NCBI GenBank assembly: GCA_025617745.1
Contig: CM046855.1
Span: 13,175,880-13,239,879 of the forward strand
DNA length: 64,000 nucleotides
Direction: 5' to 3'
Source: Heliocidaris erythrogramma
Lineage: Eukaryota; Echinodermata; Echinoidea; Camarodonta; Echinometridae
Shown: in pieces, positions 47,431 through 60,668 of the stretch
How the letters are laid out: every line of letters starts with the position of its first letter
Position numbering within the stretch: position 1 is the stretch's first letter
Translations under genes and position numbers: made by a program
The notes under the pieces: model-generated
Databases searched by the model: none
The model's input: only the letters and a program-made list of their open reading frames with translations
What the model was told of the DNA's origin: nothing

Positions 47431-49292
47431 AGGATTAGGCTGAGGAAAGAAAGACCCTGTTCTCATTACAAGGGATAGAGCGCTCTAGCGCGCTAGATCA
47501 CGCCACCTCTAAGGTGAGAACGCGGCGACGTCGTTTCGGTGCGCTCCACGGTGATCCCAAACAGTCTAGGAAAGGAGAAACAGAAAATTCAGGAGGGCAG
47601 TTTCCTCTTATCTTTTCCTTTAGGTCGCAGTACCTTTTGTATTGCATTATTTGCATAACGGGTTCTCCTTGATTGTTGTAATATGGGTTGAACCAGATAC
47701 ATGTACATCATAGCCTGGAGCGGTGTTGGAAACTTGCATATTTACCCCCTCCAGACAAGGGATTTGCAAGTTAGTTAGGTCTTACTGGAAGGGTTAGGGT
47801 TCCTGATCTAGAGTAAGAGAGTTTCATCAGGGAGTGGTAGGTGTACTTTGTTGTGATGTCTTTAGTTGAGAAACTGAAGAGGTTTGTCTGACGGCAATGT
47901 TAAAAGGCTTTGCAACTGGTAAACACTCGGCCTGAAACACTATGGATGAATCGCCCTACATTTCGTCTCTGCCAATACGAACTTAAGGGCTGTGAATCTA
48001 AAGTAATATAGTGGACCTATGTTTAAATGGACAAAGACAATGGTTTTTAGTAATCATTGTACTTATGGGATGAATTATGTAATCTTAAAATTGAAGTTGG
48101 TTTTAATTTTCACTAGAAAATATGCATAATTGTGATATACAACTTGTACCATATGCACCTTCAAAACATTTTGCAAGTTTCCAAGTGACTTAGCAAGACA
48201 TGATTATTGGTGTGTACTATACTGCTACAGCATGTCAAGTATGAATAATGTCCTGGTTATTTTACAAGGTCATGAAATTTGTGCAAACCCAAATTCAAAC
48301 AAATCTCTCTCCAGTCAATTTTGATCCAACATCGGTTTATAATCAAATCTTCCTCTTCCATCTTGCCTTGGATTGTAATCCTTTACCACCAAACTAAATT
48401 TGATTTCCCCATTTGCCACTTCTTCAAGAGAACATGATGTATTAATAACATCAAGAGCAGGAGCTGCTTTCCTCCTCCCCCATGGGAAATAGGTAAATAT
48501 CATCATCTACTAAGATTTCATAACTGATATATGCTGATTTCATGTGAAATGTTTTGAACAATCAATTACACTAATACTCAAATCTCACTGTCACGTTCAA
48601 CATGAAATAACGTATACATTGCGAAGGAGAGGTATTGTAAATTTTTGTGGATAATGTGTAAGGTTACAGGTTTTATTCACGTAGGTGGGGTTGAAAGGGT
48701 AAGAGAGAGAAAGGGGAAGCCACCGTGATGTAGAGAGACAAGAGAAAGTTTGTACTGGAGGCAAAATTTGGCTTTAATTCCTCATTAGTGTCAGGAGGTG
48801 GCGACGCTCAACGAGCGACCAATAAAAGATAGCCATGTTCGTGGATGATCCATCAAAACATGGAGGGAGAAAAGGGGAAAGAATGAGAAGTATTGTGTGG
48901 CGTTTAAATAACGGGTTGTAGATTTGTTTTTAGCCCAGGGCCCTTCAGATTCATGAAATATGGATTTCAGAGATGGACTGCACATCCATAGAAGATGGCC
49001 AAAATTTGTAAGCTGATAACCAGATTCTTGTTTCTTTCTCGATCCCCTTCTTCATGGTGAATAATAATGTGACAAAAATTATACATCTTTGATCAATCAC
49101 TTTTGATATTTTGCAAATCCTTTGATGTGCATGTGATAAACACTGAGATATTAGACCTACAAATGTACATGGAGACCACTTATGGATGGTACACATGTTA
49201 TGTTTCAACAAAGAAATGTGTCCTTATATATTTTTTGTAGGTGTGGGTATCATGAAACCCAGGGGTTGTCGGCTGTTGCACCCCTGACATGC

Positions 49293-49330
49293 CCCCCCCC
49301 CCCCCCGAAAAAAAAAAAAAAATAGAGAGA
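49293..49330. repeat. C-run followed by A-run
   Basis: About 14 C then about 14 A. A low-complexity junction with no recognised element beside it. Confidence 0.7.
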
Positions 49331-49574
49331 AAAAAAGTAGGGGATTTAGGGGCAAGCAATCAGTATGCTTTGCTTACGTCCACCTATTTCCAAGTCCTTG
49401 CTATGCTGTTTTGACAATACACAAAAGTAGATTCATAGAACTCTACCAGAATATCCAATTTTGAGCAGTTTTAGTAAATGAAAAAAGATTTCTTTTTTTA
49501 CCAGCTTTCTTTCCATATTACAAATCGTCCCTTTTGTCCAGTTTAATATATTCCTATTATATTTCAAAATGACA

Positions 49575-49915
49575 ATATAATAATAACATTCTAGATTTAT
49601 TTAGCATTTATACATTTACGATATCTCTAAGCACTTTACAAAATATTATTACCCCGGTTATAGGATTCAGGCTTGCACGCACACAATGTGTGCACCTTCT
49701 CTGCTCTCTATGGAGACGTCCTGCCTGGCTCCTTTTTTTCACAGACCCAATGCTGAACAAACCACAATGACCAGCTACCCATTGAACACGTGGATGGATA
49801 GGAGCAATGTAGACGAAAAGCCTTGCTTAAGGACATAAGTGCCATGCCTGGGATCAAAGCCAGAACCTATGCACCTCCATTCAAGGGTCTAAAACAATGG
49901 ACAACTATACCTTCA
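49575..49915 (-). mobile_element. Second, diverged copy of the tRNA-derived SINE
   Basis: It shares with 1766-2155 the order ATT tail, TTTAGCATTTATA-like end, AGCACTTTACAAAATATTATT, ACCCCGGT and CGCACACAATGTGTGCAC, and then a degraded tRNA-like head. Orientation is the same (minus). Greater divergence points to an older insertion or subfamily. Confidence 0.72.
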
Positions 49916-52900
49916 TAGAAAAAATAAATGATCATATACATAAAAAATATATAGAGGCCGATATGACTTCCTGAACTGAAATATATCAGGTTGATTTCAA
50001 ACTCCTGTAAGACCTTTTTGCTAGATCTGTGTTTGTTTATGGCACTGCAATGGATTTAAGAAAAATGAAATTCTTGAAATTAAATATGGGATAACATGGC
50101 ATATTCATTTATGCACTGCAGTAATGGATCTATTTATTAACTTTGTGACATATAAATTGAAATTTGACAGAATGTTATACTTTAGAGTAATTACATGTAA
50201 CTTGTGATATTCCTAGTGCATGATATTAGTTGGCCAAATCAAAATACCTGCAATGCAATGCAAGAAAGGTGAACAAAAGGCTGTCTTGCAAACTCCTAGG
50301 AAGTCACGAGCGGATATTCAATGAGAGTCACTATCATTTCATCAGGGAATGAGGTATAGCTATTCAAATACAGGCATCTCATCGATTCATGCATAAATGG
50401 AGTATCATATGCTGCAATGCATCGTGGGTGATTCTCCCCTATGCGGTATGATCTAATCGATCGGCGTTACCTTATCCTGTCATGGAACTGTCAGAGAATT
50501 CGCTTAGACAAATTAGTTTGGAGTCATCTCCGTAATTTGAGTTCACTTAATTTCTCTTTCCAATCCTTCAGCTTTATTATAGTTTTTCCATCCCTCAAAG
50601 AGTGGAATTGACTGTCCTTACATAGCTCTAGATTGGTGAGGATCTAGAGATGAAACACCATTTAGACTAAAAAGCGGAGACCTAAGATACTGATATGCCC
50701 TGGTCACAAAAATTTTTTTAAAATTAACTTTATGGTAATTTCAATACCCTTTTTATATTGCCTTTGTGTGTAAGATAATTGCCTTATAGGTCTATTGTAC
50801 GTGTCATGTATATATTTCACATTGCAATGCACTTGGCATCACATCAGTGCCTTGATATAAAGTCTTATTCTGATAATCAGAAGGGCTTTTTAACTTATAT
50901 CCTTTTACCACAGAGCAAATGCCATTCTTGCTACTATTGAAGGTGAGCAGAAACTTCTGTAATATTAATAACAAGAATTGGAAGCTTTTAAACGATGTAG
51001 AGTGCTTTGTCACCATGGAGTTATCAACAGAGAAAGACACAATAAAAAACATGTGGTGAATCACTCGTTAATGATGCTCTCATCACACTTTCAATACGAC
51101 CTTGATGATCTGTTCGGTAAGTCCTTTTGACCTTCCGCAAAATGGACGCTTTCCCCATTACGAGGGGAAAAAAATATATAAGGCCAATGGAGCTTGACTA
51201 AAGAAAAATGCATGGAATAAACCAAGTGACATATTGATTTTTCTAGCACCTTTCTGGAGAGGGATGTTCAATTTTCAGTTCTGTCTCATCAAGGAATGTC
51301 ATTCAGGCTTCAGGCTTATGCTCCGTTTCGCAATGAATTTTGCCCAAATGCTCAGTTTTCTAAGCCCCGAGGCATGATGGTTTTTTTGTGAGTGAAAGAT
51401 AATTTGTTGTGTGCAAGCTAAATAAGAAATGTAGGTTTCAAAGAAATGGGAGGAATGTGTTTGGTAGTGAAAGCTTCATGCTATTTCTGTTCTCCATTGA
51501 TTTCTGTGGGCAGTATAAACAAGAAATATGGGTTCAAATTATCGATAACCAATTATGTAAGGTAGTGTTTGCTTTATTCTGTTTCCCTTCAGGATCATGG
51601 ACTGTTATAGTTCCATTCTTAGACAAATTCAAAACCAGTCATGTTCCTAGTCGTAAAATGAATGAGAAAAATGTTTGTCTGGTTCATTACTACTATTGAA
51701 AGTGGAAAGAAAAAAAGTGATCATGAGATGAAGTAGAACAAAAAAGTATATTTTTAAATTTCTTTTGTAGATGGAGATAATAACACAAATCGTTTTTGAA
51801 AAAGTGGAGCTTAACATAATAATTAAAAAAAAAATCACCCTGTATTGTTAAAACATAAAGAAATGTACTTTGTAATAAATCTCCTTTGATTGAAAATGAA
51901 GGTTCCAGGTAAAAGATTAAGGTTAAGATTATATTATTGTTGTAAATTAGAATGTTTTAATCTACACAACATTACATGAGCCGAATTAAAGATGTGATAT
52001 TTTCCTGTACTAAACACCTAGACATGTTGTGGAAAGCTGCATGTGCAGTGCCATGAATGTTTTTAACGATCTTCTTCTTTGGAGAAATGAGGCTGTGTGA
52101 TGGAAATTTCAATTTACCGGAATTTAATACCCCACCTGATCACCCTAAATATTCCATGAGCGGTATGTACTTATCCTGGGGCAATAACACAGTGTTTCCC
52201 AGATTAAATTTCTCATATGCATTCACAAACAAGGGGTAGAAAGATTAACTGAACTATTTGGCATCATAAAGTTGATTTGATGCCAGCTCTTTATACATGT
52301 AGATTGTTGCAGACAGACTGATAAGAAAAAAATTTCCCTAGAAGAATGAAGGTCAGAGATAATTACAAATTTCACTGCGGCTTTTTCCAAACCAATGTAG
52401 AAAAAAAAAGCTTTTTCACAGATGAAATGAAACATTATTGTAGATAATGGATACATAAATTTTGATACTGTTACTCTGAATGGTTAATTAGTTTTCTAAT
52501 TCATATTTCCTTTTACATACATAAAACTCAAAATTTACTTTTTTAGCAAGCAAATGTTAAAATCAAATGTTAGAATAAACTTTATTGTATATATACATGT
52601 ATATAAGAAATGTGGGGAAATGGGAAGCACATTATTATTTTACAAAACCACAGAATGTTCATCAACCCATTATAAAAGAGTTTTGAAAAATATTCTTCTG
52701 ACAATTTTGTCTGTCATATGCAGCAACATCCTGTTTTGTATGAACTTTTAAATTCAAATATAAAATGGGTACAATGTGATAACAATTGATTTGACCCGTA
52801 TCCTTATCCCTTGTTGTTGATACTATGGGGAAATTTTCCAAAGTAAATCAATCACACCAGAGCGTAATTGGCAAGCATGTCTTCATATTCAACTAGGCTT

Positions 52901-54153
52901 GATTTCAGGTGTTATTGGTCCTCAATCCTAGTTCCACCTCGCCTTACAAGTTTTGAAGTGGAGAATGCTTGTAGCGAGATAGTTTAATGCCCATAAGTTG
53001 ATAATGCAGTCAAGGAAAAAGAGGAAGGAACTTTTGTGGCCAGTGGAGGATAATTTCCGGTTGAATACAATAATGATTTTGCTCGTGAAGCTGTCGAGTG
53101 GAAAGGTTGCCCAGGAATGATAACATCAAGTCCGCCTTTCTGTCTTCCACAACGGATGCATCGATCTTCACTGAAAACTTCTCCCTTACCAATATACGCT
53201 AAGCAGAGCAGAAAGTACATGCAACCGTGATGATAAAGTAGAGATGCTTGTAGTTTTGGAAGTTCAGAGTTTAAGTCTATCTTTTGAATCATTTTTCTTT
53301 GCTTGTATATTTTTAATATGAGTTATGAAAATAGATACAATGAAATATGGCTATATGCCACTGTGTTGTAGCCATGGATACATCCGTATTGCAATGTAAA
53401 TGTCATGCTTGTTTTGCTTACAAGGTTGATGGATTGTTGTTTCACTTTGGACTTCATCAAGTATCGCTCATGGTCATTTAGTTCTAGATGAAGTCTGTCT
53501 TTTTCATTTAAATGGCAAGATGTGGGGAAAACCTAAAATATCGTCTTTGTAAATATAAGCTGTTCCATCTTGTTCTTTAATAAGTATTGATATCGTTTTT
53601 ACATGCTAATTAAAAGATTACCAAATATACGAGTGATGAGTTTGCTCCGAGGATGACTTAAAATGTACCAATCACAAAAAAATATTTTACTCTGTATAAT
53701 ACGGGGTTCCATGTCACTATACTATATTGGAAATATGAGCTTCAAATAAAGAAATATTGCAAGTTGAAATACACTCCCAATAAACAAAACAGCCATTTGT
53801 GAGGAGACTAGTCGACGCACCTGCATGCACTCACATACAATAATGGCCTGCGCAGAACCACATTCTAAGTTGGGTTCCGCGCGAGGGGCTTTTACGTTTT
53901 CCTTCCTCGTCTTCATATTCCGTAACCTTTAACCCATAGAAGGTTCAGTGCTTTGAGGTTGATTTTATACATTCTAGCTGTACACAAATTACACAAATTT
54001 TTTAGGTCATTGGTACACTTTAAAATCTCATTATGGGCATAATCACCAATGATATGGCTTGGCTTTAAGAATGAAGAAGGAAGATTATGTTGGAGTGATG
54101 TGATTATTTATTCTCCTCCCACATTATTATCAGGTGTTACCTAAGACATGTCA

Positions 54154-54168
54154 AGATCTCTCTCGCTC

Positions 54169-54213
<45 letters not shown>
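54154..54213. repeat. (TC)n microsatellite, about 60 bp
   Basis: Nearly pure TC repeat on the plus strand. Confidence 0.9.
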
Positions 54214-54214
<1 letters not shown>

Positions 54215-55382
54215 GAGCATGTATCCTTCTTAAGAAGTATCTTTATAGTATCTGTATTTGGAGGTGTTGTTGTATAATGGCTCATTCACTTGACTCTTAA
54301 TTGAGAAAGAGAGAGTCCCAGCCCAGCACTTATATCTGTTGGCAAAATATATTATGCCTGTTAGCATGTTCAGTTTATAAAGTGCATGATAATTGATATC
54401 TAATTCTCTCTGCACTGTACAGTCACTATGCATATGTGAATGGTCATTTAACTTGTAACAGTAACCTGTTCATACACATGTATTTCAATGTGACAATATT
54501 GAATGTTCAGCTAAGGCCAGGATAATGATTTCTGAACTTCGCCGGAGACATTCTCTCATTTTTTTCTCTGTGTTATGCATTAAACAAATAAAACAAAGAA
54601 AACAGTATCATTTTAATCATGATTGTTTGGTGAATGTAGCAGCTGAGTCTTGATTCATGGCTTATATATACTTTTTCCACTATCACTTTTTCCACTATCA
54701 CTTTGTTAAGATACATATGAAAAGATGAAAATATACAATAAACCAAAATGTACTGAGCTTATGGCAGAATTCGTCAAGATTAAGAGTGATTAGGGGTGTG
54801 TTCACATCTTTGTTAGATTAGAATTCTTGGAGAGAGAGTGTTCTAGTGCAAAGAGTACTTCACCTTTCCTTTTACATGCAATGTGTCTGCATTATGTATA
54901 GACCTATTTTGTACATGATACAAAGTCGTGTTTCCACTATGCTTTTGTGCCTTTATGGCTTCCATATCATCTGGTGAGCAGCAGAAGGACATCAATGCAG
55001 TATTGAAAAGTATTAGCCAACACCCATCTGGTACCCCACAGACAATATTGTAGATGTCGTTATATGGTACTCACCCACTGAATATAACATAACCTTTCAT
55101 GGAAACAAAGTAATTTGAGACATCAAGTTTATAGTCTGTATAATAAATCATTGATGGCATCACAATGAGTAATAAATATATGAGTAGGCTATTAATTTCA
55201 GAGACGGTAACATATATCCCAAACAACATACTATTGTATTCCATTATTGGTTTGCATATATAGCTACATTGTAACCCAACCTAAAGTAGAACATTTCTTC
55301 TTGTTATAATATCTTCATTCTTGCATCTCCATTCATGTCTTCTTTTCTTTCTTTCTCTCTCTCATTTGTTCTTCTAACCCAG

Positions 55383-55552
55383 ATTCCTATCAGGACATCC
55401 CGGGAAGCTTCACATACAGCCCTACCTTGTATCTCAGGTAGATTTTGACTCCTGCTATACAATGGGAGGCAGGGCCGTGATAGAGCAAGCCACTGATCAG
55501 CCTTTCCTCCTATCAGATACCTTCCTCAAGCCCGGTTCCAATTTCTTCATCG
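55383..55552 (+). CDS. Exon 4 of the secreted-protein gene (last seen in the window)
   Basis: A long pyrimidine tract and AACCCAG precede the exon. The first base completes Arg with AG from exon 3. It then reads FLSGHPGKLHIQPYLVSQVD and FDSCYTMGGRAVIEQATDQP, then FLLSDTFLKPGSNFFI, ending ATCG|GTAAGA in phase 1. It contains one cysteine (122) and several alternating strands. The GG-R-V and LLSDTFLKPGSNFFI portion loosely recalls reelin sub-repeats; the match is too weak to name the family. The next exon must begin in phase 1 and was not found before 64000. Confidence 0.72.
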
Positions 55553-55680
55553 GTAAGACACCCAAGAAGCATATGAGATGTTTTCCCTCAGGGGGAGTTA
55601 TTCACCCATTTGTTCTCCCTTCTCCTGTCTTGTCTGGTCTATACTGTAATGACGCTGATATTTTTCTTCCACTTACTGTA

Positions 55681-55710
55681 CCATCATCATCATCATCATC
55701 ATCATCATGG
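55681..55710. repeat. (ATC)n microsatellite
   Basis: Nine or more ATC units close to exon 4. Confidence 0.85.
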
Positions 55711-56370
55711 ACTACCAGTTTGTTCTCTTGAATCACCTTGGTGGATAAGTAGTTGCTGAAACATGTGGGAGATGTGCACACTTTGCTTTAAAAAGTGTTT
55801 CCACATTCCGATTAGTGCTTTTTATGAGTGTATTTCAAAATCCTTATCAATTGCATGTAATGCTAAAAGGATATACTGTCATTTACATCAATTTGTAAAG
55901 AAAATTAAAGTTAAATTATTAAAGGAAAGGAGTATTATACTAAAAGGGTACTATAATGCAGTTAAAAGAGGAAATAGTGATTGTATTTGATTGATGAGGG
56001 CATTTTATCTTCTCTATTCATTAAATCAAAACAAATCTCATGAAGAGACTTACTAAAACACTGTGAAATGAAGAGTAGCATTGAAGTACAGCTGCCAAAG
56101 ATTTAACGTAAATGTGGCTGGTGGACAAATTGTGGAATGAGTTATTGTCGCCTGGGCTATATAAAGCACAGGAATATAAAATAAGAATCTCTCCACAGAC
56201 TATCATGGAGTCATTGCCCACATATCACTGCAGTCATCGACCACATATCCATGCAGTCGTGTCCTCGTTTGAAATCATTGAGTCTCCTTCGATGATGGAT
56301 GTATAACACACTTCACCATCCTTACACTCCAAGTCAAGTTGCAAACCGCCGATCATATTTCACCTCAAAG

Positions 56371-56386
56371 AGGGGGGGGGGGGGGA
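56371..56386. repeat. Poly-G run (about 15)
   Basis: Homopolymer G in the intron. Confidence 0.8.
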
Positions 56387-58898
56387 GCGCTGAGAGGCTG
56401 CATTTTACTATCTGTCTTTAACATTGATGAGAACAATGCTTCTGTATTGCTTTATATATAATGACTGGTTTAGAGTGTTTTTAGTGTAACAGTAGAAGGG
56501 GGCTGGAATTACAGGGTAAGACTTGATCCTCCTGTGCTGTTTGTCGTATGAACTTTTTCGTTTGAACTTTATCAAGGAGCCGACTGGAAAATTGGACATA
56601 GATTTTGACTTATTCTATCGGCTTGGGAAAGTCTGATCTATCATGTTGGGTTTTTTTTCTTCGTCAGAGATGTGAGATATGAAGAGAAACTGAGTTGGAC
56701 TAGTCAATGGATATCATGTTTTTGATAACGAAAAGATTGAAACACAAAACAAAACAAAAACTGCTTTCACTGAACAATTGGAAAAAAGAAGAAGATAATT
56801 ATCTATATTATAAAATATTTTCCCAATGCAGTGTTAGGTAAACTCTTTCAATCTAATAAATTATAGTAACTCGTCTTTCTTCAGTATTCAGAGTACCTGT
56901 CTATCTAATCAAACAGTGTCAGTAGTGAGCATTTTGCAATCATCTAATAAAGTCATTATTATAGTGTCTTTGTCTGTAATTAACTACCTTCTATCATGCA
57001 CATTTACAGTACTTAGTGACTTTTCATGGAAATTAACTAACTCATTCGCCAATAACTTCATCACCATATAATAAGTGATAACAAATCTTATCATGTAAAT
57101 TTCCAGAAGGAAGTAGAAATTCTATCATGATCATGATATGAATGTTTTTACAAATTTATATCTTAATCTTAAATGATTCTTTTGATGAAAATTATAGTCT
57201 TGAATAATGAAAGATAGGTAATTTGTACATGTACTGGATATAGAGTTTGGGAAGACTTAGAGAGCAGGTAATTACTTTCATTTCATGTCACATTATAAAT
57301 CTTTTCTTCATTTGACTAGATTGCATCATAAATTTTGATGTGACAGTTCAGCAATCTAGTCCCAAGCCCACTTGGTCATAATTTTGAAGTCACAAGTTTT
57401 TAATCAGGAGACCAATCTCCATCTAAGGCTGTAAAACATCACAAATCAGATGCGGTACTTGAAAAGAGAGCATCCCGCCATTTCTCAGGATATTTTATGG
57501 TCGCTGACTCTCACCAGTGTGGCATATATCCCTCGTACTTCCATCATGTTTAATGAGTTTCTTTCACGGAAGTGCCTGGAAAATGGGTAGGATCAGTAAC
57601 AGTTTTATAGAGTTTATCATCAGTGCAGTAATGTTTATAGTTCTCTCCTCTCAAAAACACATCACTACTTATTTTCTATTGCGCATACCTGAAGGAGACG
57701 AATGTTTTGGTGCTTGTTTATCTTCCAGCTATAAATATCACTATGGTTATTACTATGATGTTCCATTACATTGATATATTTCCACGTCACACATTTTTTT
57801 ATTGGTTCAGAACTGTAGTCACATCAGACAAACAGTAGTGAGGTAGCGGATATCTTGTTATCTTGCTTATCTCAAAAAGGTAGCTCAGTATTTCTGACAC
57901 CTACAAATGTCAAAAAGACATAAGGTTTTGTTTGTACTAAACCTATGATTAAGAGAAAATGTGGAATTATGCAAGAATAGGCAAGGGTGAATTGGCCACA
58001 GCATTGAACCAAAGGTGCCCATCATAAGGTGGAAAATGACCATAATCTGATATTTTTTCTGCCTTATGTACCCTTTATACCAACTTTACCATTTGATGAC
58101 AATGGAATGTGCCCCTTTAAATTCATTATTTTCAATGAAAATATCACCTTGCTCTCCGCTTTGTTCTTTGAAGAAGTTGCAGTTCTGAACAGTGCAAATA
58201 TTGATGTTCATAATAAATGATTGCAGGTACCATTTTAATACAAAATAAGCCCTTTCATTACCTCCACCATCAACAAAAAGTCCACCATATTTTATTTTAC
58301 GATGAGGGACTTATATCCTTACCCTCATTATGAAAAGAAGCTCATGAAAGCAATCTTCTCATTGTGTTTAAAAGTTAAGGTTTCCTTCAGGTCATGTTTG
58401 CATGTGATCCTAACATTTTCATGGTTTTACTCAAAACTGGCACAAATGGGTTTTACATGACACTTTCAAAAAGATGCAACTCGGTAAAGCATGTATGGAT
58501 GGATGTCATCAAGGTATCATTGAAAGCAGTCTTCATGGAAAATAGATAGTTATGGTCATAGAGCACAAAGTTTGGAGACAATAACCTTTTGTTTTTTTCT
58601 GGGATGCACTGTATATTGAAAATGCTAAGCTTGTCTCTAAATCTTGTGGAAGCATATGTCTTTTTCTTCATACATTTCACTTAGAGCTTGTGCTATTATC
58701 CCAAGGAATTTAGAATTACAATATCAGTGGAACATAAAATTACAATATGACAATTCTATGTTGAAAATCCTTTCTTATCTATGAAGTATAGCTGCTGAAA
58801 AGCAAAGGATATATTATTTAGCAATTGGTATTTAAGAATTAAGCTATGTAGAGTAATCTACCCATAGGCAAACATTTTTCTGATCAAAAGAGAGCAAC

Positions 58899-59473
58899 TT
58901 TAAAGGGGAATCCAACCTTGGTAATAAGATGATTTGTGTGAAAGTAGAAAAGTAAGAAAAGCAGGATGGTCAAAGTTTGAAAGAAATCGGACAAGGAATA
59001 AGAAAGCTATGGATGTTTTAAAAATGAGACCACTACATGTATGCAAATCTTAAACTAGCAATTTGGTGAGTCGATTGTGACACACTTGTCGACAATTCTC
59101 CTATTTGTTGTACACAAAAATATCATTCATTTGCAGTTTTCTCTGACGTGCCTTTACCCTTGGGGCAGTACTCAAAATATATGGAGATAGCATATTGTTA
59201 TAGGTCCTCATGAAAGAAAAAGATCTACTGAGTAATTCATTTTGAAAAAATGATATTTTAGTCATTATTTGTGTTGGAGCGAATGGGGGAGTTGTTTGCA
59301 ACTACATCACAGTGACATTACCTATTCAGCCGATTTGAAATTTCCATATGTATAGTGATTACAATTTTTTAAAATTCATAACTTTCTTATTGCTTGTCCA
59401 ATTTCTTTCAAACTCTCACCAATCTGCTTCTCTGATTTTTCCCCTTTCTTCCAGAGCAACTTGTCATTAAGGT
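58899..59473. mobile_element. Foldback DNA element (about 575 bp) with long terminal inverted repeats
   Basis: The left 120 bases (TTAAAGGGGAATCCAACCTT then AAAGTTTGAAAGAAATCGGA and CAAGGAATAAGAAAGCTATG) pair with the right 115 bases (CATAACTTTCTTATTGCTTG, TCCAATTTCTTTCAAACTCT, CTTAATG). Pairing is about 80 percent by eye. No transposase is present, and the right tip may be shortened. The interior is unique. Confidence 0.75.
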
Positions 59474-60586
59474 TTAAATACAGATCTAGTAGTGGGAGTA
59501 TAGAAGTTACTATTTTACTAAGCCTTCAGTTATACTTTCTATATTATCTCTCTTGTGAATATATAAAAGTTACATGTAATTAAAATTTTTACATGAAGAC
59601 TTTGTACAAATCATAGTCTTCAGAATTAGGAATATAAATAATTAGATTGTATAGAATGACAGCCTGTTTCCTTGAAATGCAGAACTCAAGTTTTTGACAA
59701 AGATTTATAAAAGGATGTGATAAAAATGGTTCCATTCCAAATTGAATTTGCAGAAGGGAATCTATTATCATCAAATGCTGATTTACTAACCTTTATTTTA
59801 AATAATTGTATACATGGATAATTCATTATGAATTCTTATAATCTAATTGGCTGGTTTAGATGTACATTCAAAATGTTGATTTCTGCATGGTCCATATGAA
59901 TATAGATTCTAAGCATCTCCCAAATACAACTCAAGATATTTGTTTTCCTATTGTTTGGTCTTTTGTTTGTGATTGATGCATCCTCCTGAAATTGATTAGA
60001 AGAGAAGCATTTGTTTGAGGTTTGGAGATTGAGATGAAGTAACATTTAAGGGCAGACGGAGGAACAAATTGAAGATGCTCTTGCAATATTAAATGAAATG
60101 GGGGGAAGTTCAATGTGCTTCCATTTGTCTTGCTGCTTCATCTGAATTGCAGAGATATTAGTTACCTTCCCCAATAAAACATTTATGTGACAGCAAGGGC
60201 TATTGGAGCCAGAAACAGAATTGAATTCCTCTTAATTAGGAGCCTCTCCATGTTGAACCACTGCTTGGAGAAATTGCTGGCTATCTTGTAAGACAAAATG
60301 CTGAGAGAGACTTTTTTTTTTCTTTCCGCTTTTGAAAAATAGGATCAAGGACAGTATTTTGGCAGATTTATTACCACTTTAAGAAAATTAGGAATAGAAT
60401 ATCTTCCTAGAAATGGAGACTTGTATTCTCAAGGATTGTTGGAGAGCCGCTGAAGATTGGATGGGGAAAAATGTCAAATTCTGCTCAAAAACTCATTGTG
60501 ATTCTGCCACCATCTTGAGAACGACATTGTGAGGAATAGATGTTTAGTAATGAGATGTAAAGAAAACAGAAAAAGGAATATGAAGA

Positions 60587-60668
60587 GAGAGAGAGAGACA
60601 GAGAAGGGAAGGGGAGCAGAAAGACAGAGAGGGGGAAAGAGTTAGAATGAGAGGAGAGAGAGAGAGAA
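60587..60668. repeat. (GA)n purine tract
   Basis: AG-rich microsatellite with interruptions. Confidence 0.85.

Larger units (their letters stand above)
19742..55382 (+). other. Intron 3 (about 35.6 kb)
   Basis: The phase-2 junction AG|A joins KLR to FLSGHPGKL smoothly, so I treat exons 3 and 4 as adjacent. A missed phase 2-2 exon between them cannot be excluded. Repeats and transposons inside are listed separately. Segments 20281-24100, 24386-30840, 32100-34290, 39040-42310, 45320-49570 and 49920-54150 show no exon I can support. They are mostly AT-rich unique-looking DNA with scattered microsatellites. Confidence 0.6.

Noticed and set aside
9126-55552. Naming the secreted-protein gene as a reelin
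   Set aside because: The resemblance is limited to a few hydrophobic and glycine positions in exons 3-4. The characteristic Cys pattern, EGF modules and QWAID-type motif of reelin repeats are not seen in the visible part.
57517-57774. 85-codon plus-strand open frame as the next exon of the secreted-protein gene
   Set aside because: It lacks a matching phase-1 acceptor and shows no continuity with exon 4. It contains hydrophobic runs of the kind expected by chance in AT-rich DNA.
59440-59480. TTTCTTCCAG followed by GAGCAACTTGTCATTAAG as exon 5
   Set aside because: It is the right arm of the foldback element, ends in a stop within eight codons, and the only donor (GTTTAA) is weak.
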